From assembly GCA_956465555.1 (NCBI GenBank), contig OY101121.1:396722-460721 (forward strand): a stretch of DNA of 64,000 nt, read 5' to 3'. Positions 1 through 9,426 of the stretch are shown piece by piece. Below the pieces are notes generated by a model that saw only the letters and a list, made by a program, of their open reading frames with translations, was not told where the DNA came from and searched no databases. The DNA is from Nitzschia sp. pyKryTriq1. Lineage: Eukaryota; Bacillariophyta; Bacillariophyceae; Bacillariales; Bacillariaceae. Position 1 is the stretch's first letter, and every line of letters starts with the position of its first letter. Both the position numbers and the translations under genes were made by a program.

Positions 1-205
1 ATGGCGAAAAAGCACCAATAACCAAAACACATCAAACATGCAACATGCAACTTTCAACGCTTTAGCCGAGAGGAGAGTAGACAACTAACGGTACTAAGAA
101 GTACAAATGCTCCAAAGGCCTACAATACGTTTAATGTTTTGAGAGCTGCCGAGACGACAGTTGGTTTCAATCACAGTGGTATTATTCGACGAGATATCAC
201 AAATA

Positions 206-796
206 ATGTTGTTGCTGTCATTTCGGACGACTCATTTGGCTTTGCCGCTACGGCGAGATGCTGCAGCAGCAGCCGCAAGCAGCTTGAGAACAAACAAGTT
301 CTCGCAACGGTTCCGATCGACGATGACAGTGCCGCCAATGCCGTCCTGGTGTCCGGTTGGTGGTGGTCAAGGAACCGAGGGGCGAGAAGACTTCGTCTCT
401 TCTTTTCAGAAGCCTCTGCCATCCCATCCTGGTATTAGGTATGATGAGAATGATAGTAATTCGTCTCCTCAGCACCCATACCTCCAGCACAAAGAAAGAA
501 GTTATCGGACGGTGCAAATCCGAGGATTTCACTCGACAAGCCAACCGCAGATTGCTCCATTTCTTCCGGAAATCGTGATTGCAACAGGTATCATCGGTGG
601 ATGGGTAGCCTACAGAGTAGGTCAAGGAAAACCACTGACCCCAGATGATGCGTTGGATGTCCAAGAGGCATATCGAAAGCAAGAGGAGGATCTTCGGAAA
701 AGACAGAAAAATTGGCGAGAGAGCTCCAGGAATAGGAACGGACAACAGCAACCCAGCCGCCAATGCAGCATATCATATGAAACTTCGAAAGAATGA
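206..796 (+). CDS. Hypothetical mitochondrial-type single-pass protein
   Basis: This ORF encodes about 196 residues from the first in-frame ATG at 206. The reading frame is open further upstream, but only from a TTG. The N-terminus is rich in Arg, Ala and Ser with few acidic residues, as in a mitochondrial presequence. An RGFHST stretch lies near residue 108 and resembles presequence processing sites. A short hydrophobic segment (IVIATGIIGGWVAYRVG) follows, then a charged helical stretch rich in Glu, Lys and Arg. I recognise no family. The architecture (leader, one membrane span, charged tail) would suit a small inner-membrane protein of mitochondria, but that is inference from composition. 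The gene converges with the RING gene downstream. An upstream exon cannot be excluded. Confidence 0.5.
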   Translation: MLLLSFRTTHLALPLRRDAAAAAASSLRTNKFSQRFRSTMTVPPMPSWCPVGGGQGTEGREDFVSSFQKPLPSHPGIRYDENDSNSSPQHPYLQHKERSYRTVQIRGFHSTSQPQIAPFLPEIVIATGIIGGWVAYRVGQGKPLTPDDALDVQEAYRKQEEDLRKRQKNWRESSRNRNGQQQPSRQCSISYETSKE

Positions 797-1132
797 ATAG
801 GAGGGCACGGCTGAGCCAGTTTTGTCGTTGTTGCCGGCAATATTCAAAGTTAGGAGGATCGTTCACGGTAACAGTGGTAGTAGACTCTAGTAGATTACGA
901 TATTTACATATTGCTGAATGCTTTCACGAAACGACTGCTGTACTGTCTCTCCTGGACAAATCAGCACTTTAATTTGTAACAAAAAATCTTCGACGCTCGG
1001 GGCGTTACCAGATTCAGAAAACTGCAACCAATTATAGTCGCACACTCTCCAAGCCTCCAAAATTCTCCGTTTCACTCACCAAGATACTATTGTTGTTTGT
1101 CTTGGTCAATATGTTCTCTCTATAAGCGGGCA
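797..1132. other. Intergenic, convergent 3' ends
   Basis: This is the gap between two convergent genes. I see no supported coding region or RNA gene. It holds presumed 3' UTR sequence of both neighbours. Confidence 0.5.
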
Positions 1133-1994
1133 CTATTGTGCTTGTTGTCCCTGCTCAATATCTTGTTCCTCCGTTTCCTCCTCTGGTTCGACAAGGTACT
1201 CGTTTCGACAAATCGGACAATCCTCATGTTTCGCCAACCAAGCAATGCCACATGCTGCATGGAAATGATGTGGGCAACTTTGATTATTCGACCAGCATAT
1301 CTGATCCCCATTCTCATAGGGACATAAACAAATAGCGCACAAATCCATCCCACTCTCTTCATCGTCCCCCTCGTGTAGCACTAAATTGGATTTGGCCCTT
1401 TTCATTATCGAAATTGCGTTGTTCTGCTGGTCGGATCGGATCGTGTCGCTTGAAGTATCACTCTGACCAGCGTGGTCTGTTCCTTCGGATGACGATGCAA
1501 CCCACGACACATGCTGGAACAGCGACAAGAGATGTGGAAGACATCAATCACATTGAGCCAAGGAATTACCAAGTAGTCGTGGAATAAACAACGGCACAAC
1601 GGCCAGAAAGGGACTCACCTTCAGAATGAGCATTTTCTCAATGAAATCCTGCGTCCTCGTTTGTTTTTTCTTACTCGGTTCGGCTACAGGTGTCGGAGGT
1701 GGAGGAGGATCATTTCGGTGTTTAAAGTAATAATACACTCTCGCAGAGAGAAGAAATATTCTGTATCGTGTCATATATCGACGGTCATGAGAACAAGAGA
1801 CAAACATGATACGGGTAGATAGGTGAGAACTCTGTACTGCATTTGCCATAATGATGGGTCATTTGTATGATATCCAGGACAACCACCAACACTCACGTTA
1901 ATGCCATTGTCGCCCAACATAGCTTAAGGTTGACATCGGAATTGAGTTTCCAGTCACGTCCCATCGTACCCGTGTCCTCTGGCATCGATTCCAT
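1133..1994 (-). CDS. RING-H2 zinc-finger protein, putative membrane E3 ubiquitin ligase
   Basis: Three exons join in frame on the minus strand: 1994-1897, 1760-1619 and 1513-1133. Introns 1896-1761 and 1618-1514 have GTGAGT donors and CAG acceptors. The product is about 206 residues. Joining exons 1 and 2 creates one hydrophobic stretch (MALTIFLLSARVYYYF). A proline run and a basic TRTQDFIEKMLI segment follow. A complete RING-H2 finger occupies about residues 143-187: CAIC, then CPHHFHAAC, then WLAKHEDCPIC, so all eight zinc ligands are present in C3-H-H-C3 order. The tail is acidic. Proteins of this type (one transmembrane segment plus C-terminal RING-H2) act as membrane-bound ubiquitin ligases. 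The substrate cannot be told. The RING call is certain; the first exon is inferred from frame and splice signals. Confidence 0.85.
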
Positions 1995-2090
1995 CTTGCA
2001 ATAATTATTTGGCGATTATGGTATCCTTGAGTAATGCTGTCAACACGGGGTTTCAATTTCTACTGTAGCTCTGATGCCGTCTTGGGAATC

Positions 2091-2417
2091 TCAAGCTCTT
2101 CGTACAGCACTCTCGAACAATGTTGATGTTGGAATAAGAGATGGCGATGATAATGATGATTCTTCGAGAAGTCTCCGATGTATTTGGAGTTGATGGGTCG
2201 GTGTACGAAGTAATGTATGTGTGAGGCTTTTGGCATTTTCGCCTTTTTCGCCTTTCATGCCTGCATCACGCGCGGGCAGTGAGAACCAGGCAGTGAAGGA
2301 TCGAAGAATCATCGAAGAATCATCATTGTTTGTTCCCAACAATCCCGCGAACTTCTTAGATTTTGGAGAAGAAAAGGATTCCAATTTGTTCGTTGAGAGG
2401 AGAACCGCCCCCGCCAT
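2091..2417 (-). CDS. Small hypothetical ORF
   Basis: This ATG-initiated ORF encodes 108 residues, is Ser/Leu-rich and resembles no known family. A TATTTAAG element on the same strand (2461-2470) lies about 45 bases upstream, which would fit a promoter. It sits upstream of the RING gene on the same strand and could be a separate small gene, part of a longer 5' exon, or chance. There is no domain, signal peptide or membrane segment to support function. Confidence 0.25.
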   Translation of the reverse strand: MAGAVLLSTNKLESFSSPKSKKFAGLLGTNNDDSSMILRSFTAWFSLPARDAGMKGEKGENAKSLTHTLLRTPTHQLQIHRRLLEESSLSSPSLIPTSTLFESAVRRA

Positions 2418-2625
2418 GAGAGGAATTTACTAACGATTCTGACTCAGTGAGCAGATGGATCCTTAAATAGATGTGTCTTGGCGATGTCTCAACCTTGCTG
2501 CATGCCATCTGCCAATCAGCACCACCGACCGACCAAGGAACAAAAGAAATGCAAGCGCATCATCAATCATCAATCCATCAATCGTGCATCCCACCGATCA
2601 CCGACCACCGGCGCGCTGCCCCCGC

Positions 2626-2634
2626 TCCGAGAGA
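2626..2634. repeat. Target-site duplication, left side of left mobile element
   Basis: The nine bases TCCGAGAGA directly abut the element start and recur exactly at 4323-4331 just after its end. A 9-bp direct duplication is characteristic of Mutator-like (MULE) insertion. Confidence 0.85.
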
Positions 2635-2909
2635 GCACCCATGGTATATCCAAGGTCAGATTTACGGTCATCCAAGTTCTAATTTTACTTAACTAAAATA
2701 TTGACTCAAGACACGAAAAGACATAATAGGATGACGTCCGTCATTCAGACGTCATCATTACCGTCCGTCATCCGCACCCCCCGTAACAACCAAAATTGAC
2801 TCACTTGACCCACACACTCCATCGATTTGTGCCTTGGAAAATGGCTCTTACCCCCCCCCAAATGCACCGAAACTTTGAGTTTTTCGATCATCAAGCGGCC
2901 AACTTTTTT

Positions 2910-3230
2910 CTATTTCCTCATCTCCCACTCTTCATAGACGGTGATGACACTCCCATTCTCCTTGTCACATGTATCCATGCTTGCAGTTTCGTCCTCATCG
3001 CTCGACTCTTGCCTTCCAAAAGTCAACGGCAAAGCGTCGAACTGCACTCGTGGGATTCCGCCACCACGTCGTGTAATAGGTCGTCGCGCGGTGGAATTGC
3101 GCAAATCGCGCGTGGTCACCAAACTTGGGAAAAAGTGTCTACCTTTCTGCCATTTAGTACCGCGTCGTCGACGCTCCATTAATGAATAAGTCGAGTGTGT
3201 AGTAACTATTAATTCTCTTATAGATGACAT
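2910..3230 (-). CDS. ORF inside left mobile element with shared C-terminus
   Basis: This is a 106-residue ATG-initiated ORF within the element. Its last ~56 residues (ITRRGGGIPRVQF to EEWEMRK, with an acidic Ser/Asp/Glu stretch) are the same as those of the ORF at 40960-41307 in the other copy. The first ~50 residues, which are basic, are different. The switch falls exactly where DNA identity between the two copies starts. Expression is unproven. The C-terminal part may be a captured host exon or a remnant of a transposon protein. Confidence 0.35.
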   Translation of the reverse strand: MSSIRELIVTTHSTYSLMERRRRGTKWQKGRHFFPSLVTTRDLRNSTARRPITRRGGGIPRVQFDALPLTFGRQESSDEDETASMDTCDKENGSVITVYEEWEMRK

Positions 3231-3373
3231 TAATTCATGTACACTAGTAGATTACATATAGTTATAACGACACTCTAGTGAATGTCAAGGTTGCCTACTT
3301 TGAACGACATCCCAGTATACCCAGTGGATGGATCGATCATACGACAATAAGCGAACTTATTCTGGCGGTACAA

Positions 3374-3862
3374 TAAAAAGACGGCGACGAGAGGCGAAGG
3401 AGTCGTGGGGTAGTGGGCAGCGGCAGGGCGAAGGAGGAGTCGTCGGTCAAATAAAAAAGTAAATCGTCGGTAGTCTAAAAAGACGGTGACGAGAGGCGAA
3501 GGAGTCGTGGGGTAGTGGGCAGCGGCAGGGCGAAGGAGGAGTCGTCGGTCAAATAAAAAAGTAAATCGTCGGTAGTCTAAAAAGACGGTGACGAGAGGCG
3601 AAGGAGTCGTAGGGTAGTGGGCAGCGGCAGGGCGAAGGAGTAGTCGTCGGTAAAATAAAAAAGTAGATCGTCGGTAGTCTAAAAAGACGGTGACGAGAGG
3701 CGAAGGAGTCGTGGGGTAGTGGGCAGCGGCAGGGCGAAGGAGTCGTCGGTAAAATAAAAAAGTAGATCGTCGGTAGTCTAAAAAGACGGCGACGAGAGGC
3801 GAAGGAGTCGTAGGGTAGAGGGCAGCAGTAGGGCAGGAATCGTCGGTAGTCTAAAAAGACGA
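3374..3862. repeat. Tandem array of ~102-bp units (left element)
   Basis: About five units of roughly 98-105 bp, each beginning AAAAAGACGG[TC]GACGAGAGG. They carry single-base differences and small indels (for example GGAGGAGTC versus GGAGTC). The last unit is truncated. The same unit is present in higher copy number, in opposite orientation, at about 39907-40882. Confidence 0.85.
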
Positions 3863-4322
3863 CGACAAGAGGGCGAAAGAGTAGATTTGGGTGGGGCGAA
3901 GGAGTAATGGTCGTAGGCGGCGAGAAAGATGATGCTTGTTGTGGTATTTTGCGACCGACACAACAAAAAATGGCGAGAAATCGCCATCGGCGAGAGAAGG
4001 GCGTGACTTTATATATATTCTATGATCCTGAATAAAATACAATTAAACTGGACGGTCTGGTGCATGTGTTTACATAACACATCTGGAATATTTGGCGAAC
4101 ATTGAGAAATGAGTTGTTTTCATTGGGGCAGCTTGTATGCTTGAGGTGCGCGAGTGTTGTTGATAAAAATCAATTAAGGAGGGTCATTTTTGGCGTTCTC
4201 TGCGTTCCGTTTGGGTGACAGACGGACAGAATAACTTGGAAGAGCGATTTTTGAACTTGGATTAGCGTGAAAATGCGCGGTTGCGCGTGGTAAAGGCAAA
4301 AACTTGGATAAGCGTATGAAGC

Positions 4323-4331
4323 TCCGAGAGA
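4323..4331. repeat. Target-site duplication, right side of left mobile element
   Basis: TCCGAGAGA, an exact copy of 2626-2634, immediately follows the element end at 4322. Confidence 0.85.
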
Positions 4332-4766
4332 TGGCTCGCTGGCCAGCCCAAGTGAAGTTCGAGCTGCGCGAGGTCTCGTTCGAAGTATGTAGTTCGTGGT
4401 GGATATTTGACTCATCTGACCTCATCGGTCCTTTTCGCGAAAGTCTAAACAAGAAAACAATACAGACAGTATTTTACCAGCACTCGCAGATAATAGTCTA
4501 GTACCGGTAATACAGTCTACAGAACCGGTACAAATAGGTCTGCATACCCCAGAGAACCATACCGGTACGAGTACTGTACCCAACTGGGTCTACCGGTATC
4601 TGCTGGTACGGACACAGGTACCAGATACTTGCATATTTTTACCCCGATCATTTCAAGTGCTTGTGATATATTTGTGTCCAACTATCAACTAGCAACTACA
4701 GTATCTAGAAGGAGCGTCCAAATAAGAAACGTTGTTTGTTTGTTTGTTTTCGGGCGCATGTGCGCT
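4332..4766. other. Intergenic, rich in TACCGGTA-type palindromes
   Basis: No coding region is supported. At 4500-4625 there is a dense run of short motifs based on TACCGGTA and GTAC, a composition seen in most intergenic gaps of this window. Confidence 0.5.
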
Positions 4767-5600
4767 CTAGAAATTCGTTTCGCTCATACTACTCGATGCC
4801 GTCGACATGGTCGAACTCCGATCATAATCAACAGGCAAGATACCCCGGTTGATCACCACTAATCCTTCTGAAGCTGCATGAATTGTATTTGGATTGATGG
4901 TTTTGAAGATGCCGTCGTCGCCGCCGCCGTCATAATCCAAATCGTCCTCTTCGCTTGGGTCGAATATGGTAGCTTCTACCGAAACTTTTCGTCTTAGGAC
5001 TTGTACAATGGTAGCTTGCACTACCAAGATTGAATCCACAGGAATTGGTCGTTTCAAACTCGTATTCACCTGCACTGTATATCCAGACCATGGTCGACAC
5101 TGTCCCGTCACCAAAAAGGCGACCCATCCAATGACGTCGTCCATGACACTCGTCATACTCCCTCCATGACAATAGCCTTGATGAGACTCGGCACGCCTAG
5201 TAAAATGCACAATTCCCGTCAATTTCGTTCCGATACCTCCTCGCGACAAGCCCGTGAGGGGGTGACTTGTTCCGTACTGCACATAATATTCCAGAATTCG
5301 CACGGGAGAATGCACATCATGAATCAAGTCGCGACCCTGCCAGCCGTGTTTTTGTCGATACGAATGCACAGACATGCCGCCCTTGGCATCTTCTTCTTCC
5401 GCCCATTCGTCAACCTGCAAGACAGCACCCCAGGTTCCTTTGGCTTGGTGTTGCGACACCAACTCGGGTACCGGCGGACAATCTGGCACCACCCGAGCGC
5501 CGCGGCTATTACTTTCTTGTTGTTCGTAGTCGTGTTGGTGCTGATGGGGCTCTACGACGATGAAATCTGCTTCGTGAATTACCGCATTTGCGACTGTCAT
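4767..5600 (-). CDS. Hot-dog fold thioesterase family protein
   Basis: A single-exon gene of 277 residues with an ATG start. The hallmark is HGGSMTSVMDDVIGW at about residues 145-159. This is the HGG-x(6)-D pattern of the acyl-CoA thioesterase/PaaI-THEM4 branch of the hot-dog superfamily, with the conserved Asp and a following helix. Downstream, VNTSLKRPIPVDSILVVQATI and the final strand KVSVEATIFD match the usual beta strands of the fold. Family members hydrolyse fatty acyl-CoA thioesters; the acyl chain preferred here cannot be read. The N-terminal ~75 residues are a low-complexity His/Gln/Glu-rich extension with no evident organelle leader, so the cytosol is the default guess. The last ~60 residues are acidic and Ser-rich and lie outside the fold. 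Confidence 0.75.
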   Translation of the reverse strand: MTVANAVIHEADFIVVEPHQHQHDYEQQESNSRGARVVPDCPPVPELVSQHQAKGTWGAVLQVDEWAEEEDAKGGMSVHSYRQKHGWQGRDLIHDVHSPVRILEYYVQYGTSHPLTGLSRGGIGTKLTGIVHFTRRAESHQGYCHGGSMTSVMDDVIGWVAFLVTGQCRPWSGYTVQVNTSLKRPIPVDSILVVQATIVQVLRRKVSVEATIFDPSEEDDLDYDGGGDDGIFKTINPNTIHAASEGLVVINRGILPVDYDRSSTMSTASSSMSETNF

Positions 5601-6111
5601 GGTGAAGTTATACGTTGTCGATGACGCAACTACCTACGAGTACAGCACCTGTGTCTTGTTGTTGTTCATCAACATGCAACATCGTAGTCGTCGATGATGT
5701 GCATATCTCATCGCCGTCATCATTCGTTTTTCTTCTTTCGTGTCGTCGTCGTATGCGTACGCGAGGAAATTCTGTTGTATTGAGTGCTGGTACTGTACGA
5801 AGAAAAAAAATTGGAAAATAGAGATTCCAGATTCCACCAAAAATCTAACAATGAGGAGGGGCCAGAGCGGCGAATTCAAATTCTCAGTCTTGGGTTCGCT
5901 TGCATAGTCTTACCCCTGAGTGTTTGACTTCAACGATCGCATAAAATTCAATTTGGTTTTGGAAAAGGATGGCTTCATCACTTTCACAGGGGTAATCGAA
6001 ACTGGTGGGAATTCGGAGATTGGAGAACCATCAATCATCAGAGGGCACATACGAATACTGTCGCACAATGTAAATACCGGTTTACTTAGGGGTACGTACT
6101 TCAGACCACAG
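5601..6111. other. Intergenic, 5' region of thioesterase gene
   Basis: No supported gene. This interval precedes the foldback element and holds the presumed promoter of the thioesterase gene, which reads leftwards. Confidence 0.4.
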
Positions 6112-6759
6112 TTGGGATCTCATCTGTACCACATCGGAATTTTGGCGCGACGGCCCGCCCGCGCGCTGACGCTACTCCGACTGCTACGCTTCCGACGTCC
6201 ATGACAAATGGCCTAAGGCCTTTTTCTGTCGTCTGTCAGTCGTTGCCCGTACAGTCGAAAAGTCGAATCCTCTACTAATCGATTAATCGAATCCACAAAT
6301 GGCAGTTACAAAATAGTCCAAAAATTTTACAAGTCCACAGCGACCTCTGACATTGTGTTGCATGTGCTTGTGTTTTTTTGTTTATTACTTTGTATGAATT
6401 CGTTCGATTATTCGGTTATTCGAACAGTTGATTCTTCTATCTTTCTACTATTCGAATCGTCTCATGTCAGAAGTCACTTTGGACTTGTAAATTCTTGGGA
6501 TTATTTTGTATCTGCCATTTCGTGGATGTCAGAGGTTGCTTTGGACTTTTTGGACTATTTTGTAACTGCCATTTGTGGATTCGATTAATCGATTAGTAGA
6601 GGATTCGACTTTTCGACTGTACGGGCAACGACTGACAGACGACAGAAAAAGGCCTTAGGCCATTTGTCATGGACGTCGGAAGCGTAGCAGTCGGAGTAGC
6701 GTCAGCGCGCGGGCGGGCCGTCGCGCCAAAATTCCGATGTGGTACAGATGAGATCCCAA
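6112..6759. mobile_element. Foldback (long inverted repeat) element
   Basis: The left arm (6112 to about 6345) and the right arm (about 6530 to 6759) are near-perfect reverse complements over more than 200 bp. The arms include a GC-rich block (GCGCGACGGCCCGCCCGCGC), the palindrome GGCCTAAGGCC and ATCGATTAATCGAAT. The loop contains an extra diverged copy of the inner arm unit (about 6467-6530). No open reading frame supports a transposase. The layout matches a foldback or MITE-like element. No target-site duplication is clear at the ends (ACAG on the left, AGAT on the right), so the exact boundaries are uncertain. Confidence 0.7.
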
Positions 6760-7038
6760 AGATCCCGATGGTACATTACTTGTACTACTGTACTCGAGCA
6801 CGTAATTCGATTTTGTTCGACTCCAAGTTCACTCCACGCGCCGGTTCTTGCCATCTTTTTGAAAGAACGGTACCTGTATTACTGATAGTACCTGGGACAG
6901 TGTACTCGTACACTCCGCCCTTTTTTTCTTCCCACGACACAAAACAAAAATCAGCAAGCATTCATTTGTTTGTGTTTGTTTTTTTGGTTTGTTGACTTTG
7001 TAGTTTCGTCGTCACGATAACAAGATATTTCAAGAAGA

Positions 7039-9032
7039 ATGACGACCGAGAAGTCAATCGACGATGAAGAGACGGCCGGAGCCTCGTCGTCATGCATGTC
7101 GCTCAGCCCAAGGGAGACTAGTATAGACGAAGAAGAAGAACCAGCAGCAGAATCATCATCTGCATCATCTGGTGGAATCAAAGCTCCTACAGACAAACAT
7201 GAAGAAGAAGTAGCAGCTGCCAACAAAAACAATAACAAGAACAACTGCTTTGACTTTGCTGCCGCGATCCACTTGGCGGGTGAAGAATCATCCATCGCAG
7301 ATGAAACAAATGATCCGAATGAATCCTCATCGACCTATGCAGCAAAAGGAGGTCACAAGCGAGGTCCCTCTGCAGGACTTTTGTCGTCCAATGTTGGAAA
7401 TAGTGCTCGTGGTGTCTCTGCTGGTCACAGAAGAGGATCCTCTTTGTTGTCGAGACTACCGTCCTTGGCGTCTTTGGTGCTAGAGCCAGAAGTGGTGGTG
7501 GACCGCGAGGAGTTGAATCATCGCGTGGCGGCTCGCTCTCGAACCAGCACATTCTTCCTTCAGCAAGACATAATTGCGGAAGGCGAGAGTGAGGAGGGGC
7601 GACCATCCATCGATCATCGTAAGAGCAGCAAGATTCGCTTTGAGGAAGAATTGTCGTCGTCCTCGGCTGCCGCCGCTGGTGAAACCCCTACGACCGACGA
7701 AGCGTCCAAGCTGGTCGCCAAGGGTGCGTCTTGGAACAAGATCCATGTGGCGTTCACACATTTGTTTGGAGAGGACTACTCTTCCAAAGAAAGTTCCTTT
7801 GTAATCATCGCAGGTGGAATAATTGCTTGGAATGTGGGATTTGTTCAAGGAGCTTGCATGTCAGGCTTTCTAAATGAGGAGGGGCAGCGGCAGTCAGTGG
7901 CTGGTTTTACCGCTGGCTACACCATTTCAGCACAGTCCGTCGCGACGGGAGATATGGAAGTCTTCAAAAATATCAGCCTCATTATAATGAGCTACATCTT
8001 TGGAAACTTTATCGCGGGAATCATGACCCCGAATCCCACTCCCTACCAGCTCGAGCCATCGTACGGCCCCACCTTTTTGATCGGAGGCTTGTTCTTATTT
8101 GCTGCCAGTATGTTGTCAATGTGCCATGTGGATAATGTGTTTACATTTTGCTGCGCGGCTGCCGCCAATGGGGTGGTTAATGGTATTGCTTCACTGTACA
8201 GTGCCAATCTCATTCGGGTCGCGATCACGGGTGCCACAACAGATGTAGGACTGATTTTGGCCCAACTCGTGGGGAGCAGAGGGAAGAATCTCAAGAATTT
8301 CTACAAGTACGTGTGATTGCACTGTCGCGTTTATTATGATTTTGCGATGGAATGTTGGAGGAGAGTGCGACAAACTGGTTCCGTCCTTGAGCGTGTCTGT
8401 CTTGCTTTCGGAAAACATTGCTAATATTTTCATTTGGATTTTTGTGCAGGGGATTGGTCTTGGCCATGATCTTGTCCTTCTTTTGGTTAGGCTGTTTATG
8501 TTCATACTATGCTGCCGAACAACTCACCGAGAATACGCTCATTTTCAACGCCATACTTTATTGGATGATAGGATTGGCGTTGATTTATTTCTTGATGCAT
8601 GAAATTGGCCTTTCGTTCCAGGCTGCTCTTTTCGGACATTGGAAATGGAAGCGTGCCATGTCTCACATGGGAGCGTCTATCATTGTCCAGCAACGACAAC
8701 GGAAGCGGATGAAAGCGGAAGATGCTGTACTGGAGGCCATGCTGGATGGCCGATCCATCGGAACGGCCGAAAAAGAGTTGGATGACACCTTTGACGAGGA
8801 ACATCAACTCACGCCTTCTCTCATGTATAATTTATTCGATGAAATGATCGACGACGACGATGATGAAATCGATGCTAGTGAGCTATTCCAGGCCGTGTCC
8901 AAGGCTGGTGTGACCATGAAAATGAAGGACGTCAAGATTTTGATCAAGGCGGCCGACAAGGACCGGAACGGCACCATCGATCGTGACGAATGGAATGACC
9001 TGGTCCGAAAATTCTTTGGAAAACGGGCGTAG
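7039..9032 (+). CDS. DUF1275 (YoaK-type) membrane protein with C-terminal EF-hands
   Basis: Two exons, 7039-8306 and 8450-9032, are joined through a 143-bp intron (GTACGT donor, GCAG acceptor) and give about 616 residues. Residues 1-250 are acidic, Ser-rich and probably disordered. From about residue 254 to 500 the protein is a multi-pass membrane domain of the DUF1275/YoaK family (FVIIAGGIIAWNVGFVQGA, GFLNEEGQRQSVAGFTAGY). The C-terminus (about 545-612) has two EF-hand regions. The second, DKDRNGTIDRDE, is canonical. The first reads IDDDDDEIDASE, so it lacks Asp at position 1 and Gly at position 6 and may bind calcium poorly. Function is unknown; calcium-regulated transport is the natural inference. 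A paralogue lies tail-to-tail 394 bp downstream. The splice is confirmed by agreement with the intronless paralogue (YK-x-LVLAMIL). Confidence 0.85.
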
Positions 9033-9426
9033 TAGTTAGTCACAAACTCAAGGCCAGCTATTCCCACTAGAAGCGAACCAGATGAAAGTTGCAACGACAT
9101 CATCCGTGTGCCGTTTGAACGATACTGCTATATCGTATATCATGAATAAAATATTGACTAGCTAATAATGCAACAATATAGTGCTCTTCGATGCTCCCTT
9201 TCTAGGATTTAGAAGATCAATACCAAACTCATGTTTTCAAAGGGCATCCACAAAATGCTTATTTACATCTAAACTGGCTCGATACATAGTGCCAATCAAA
9301 CTTTATAGACTATCTAGCATAATATGCATTATGTTAATTTTTCGGAACTACAAAAACTATTAGACACCGAGAACTATTAGACACCGAACATTGAGTAGAC
9401 ACCGACCATTGATACATCCTACATTT
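9033..9426. other. Intergenic between convergent paralogues
   Basis: No coding region. Around 9363-9412 the decamer TAGACACCGA occurs three times at short intervals. It otherwise holds AT-rich 3' flanks. Confidence 0.45.

Larger units (their letters stand above)
2635..4322 (-). mobile_element. Non-autonomous Mutator-like element, left copy (1688 bp)
   Basis: The boundaries are set by comparison with the inverted copy at 39448-41582 and by a perfect 9-bp target duplication (TCCGAGAGA). The ends carry a weak 20-bp terminal inverted repeat: GCACCCATGGTATATCCAAG at one end and GCTTCATACGCTTATCCAAG at the other (12 of 20 identical, including the last eight bases). Further ATCCAAG-type motifs lie just inside both ends. 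The interior, left to right, holds 447 bp shared with the other copy (2635-3081), about 290 bp unique to this copy, a ~102-bp-unit tandem array (about 3374-3862) and 459 bp shared with the other copy (3864-4322). No transposase domain is visible, so it would need a helper elsewhere. The strand is given for the internal ORF at 2910-3230. Confidence 0.85.
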
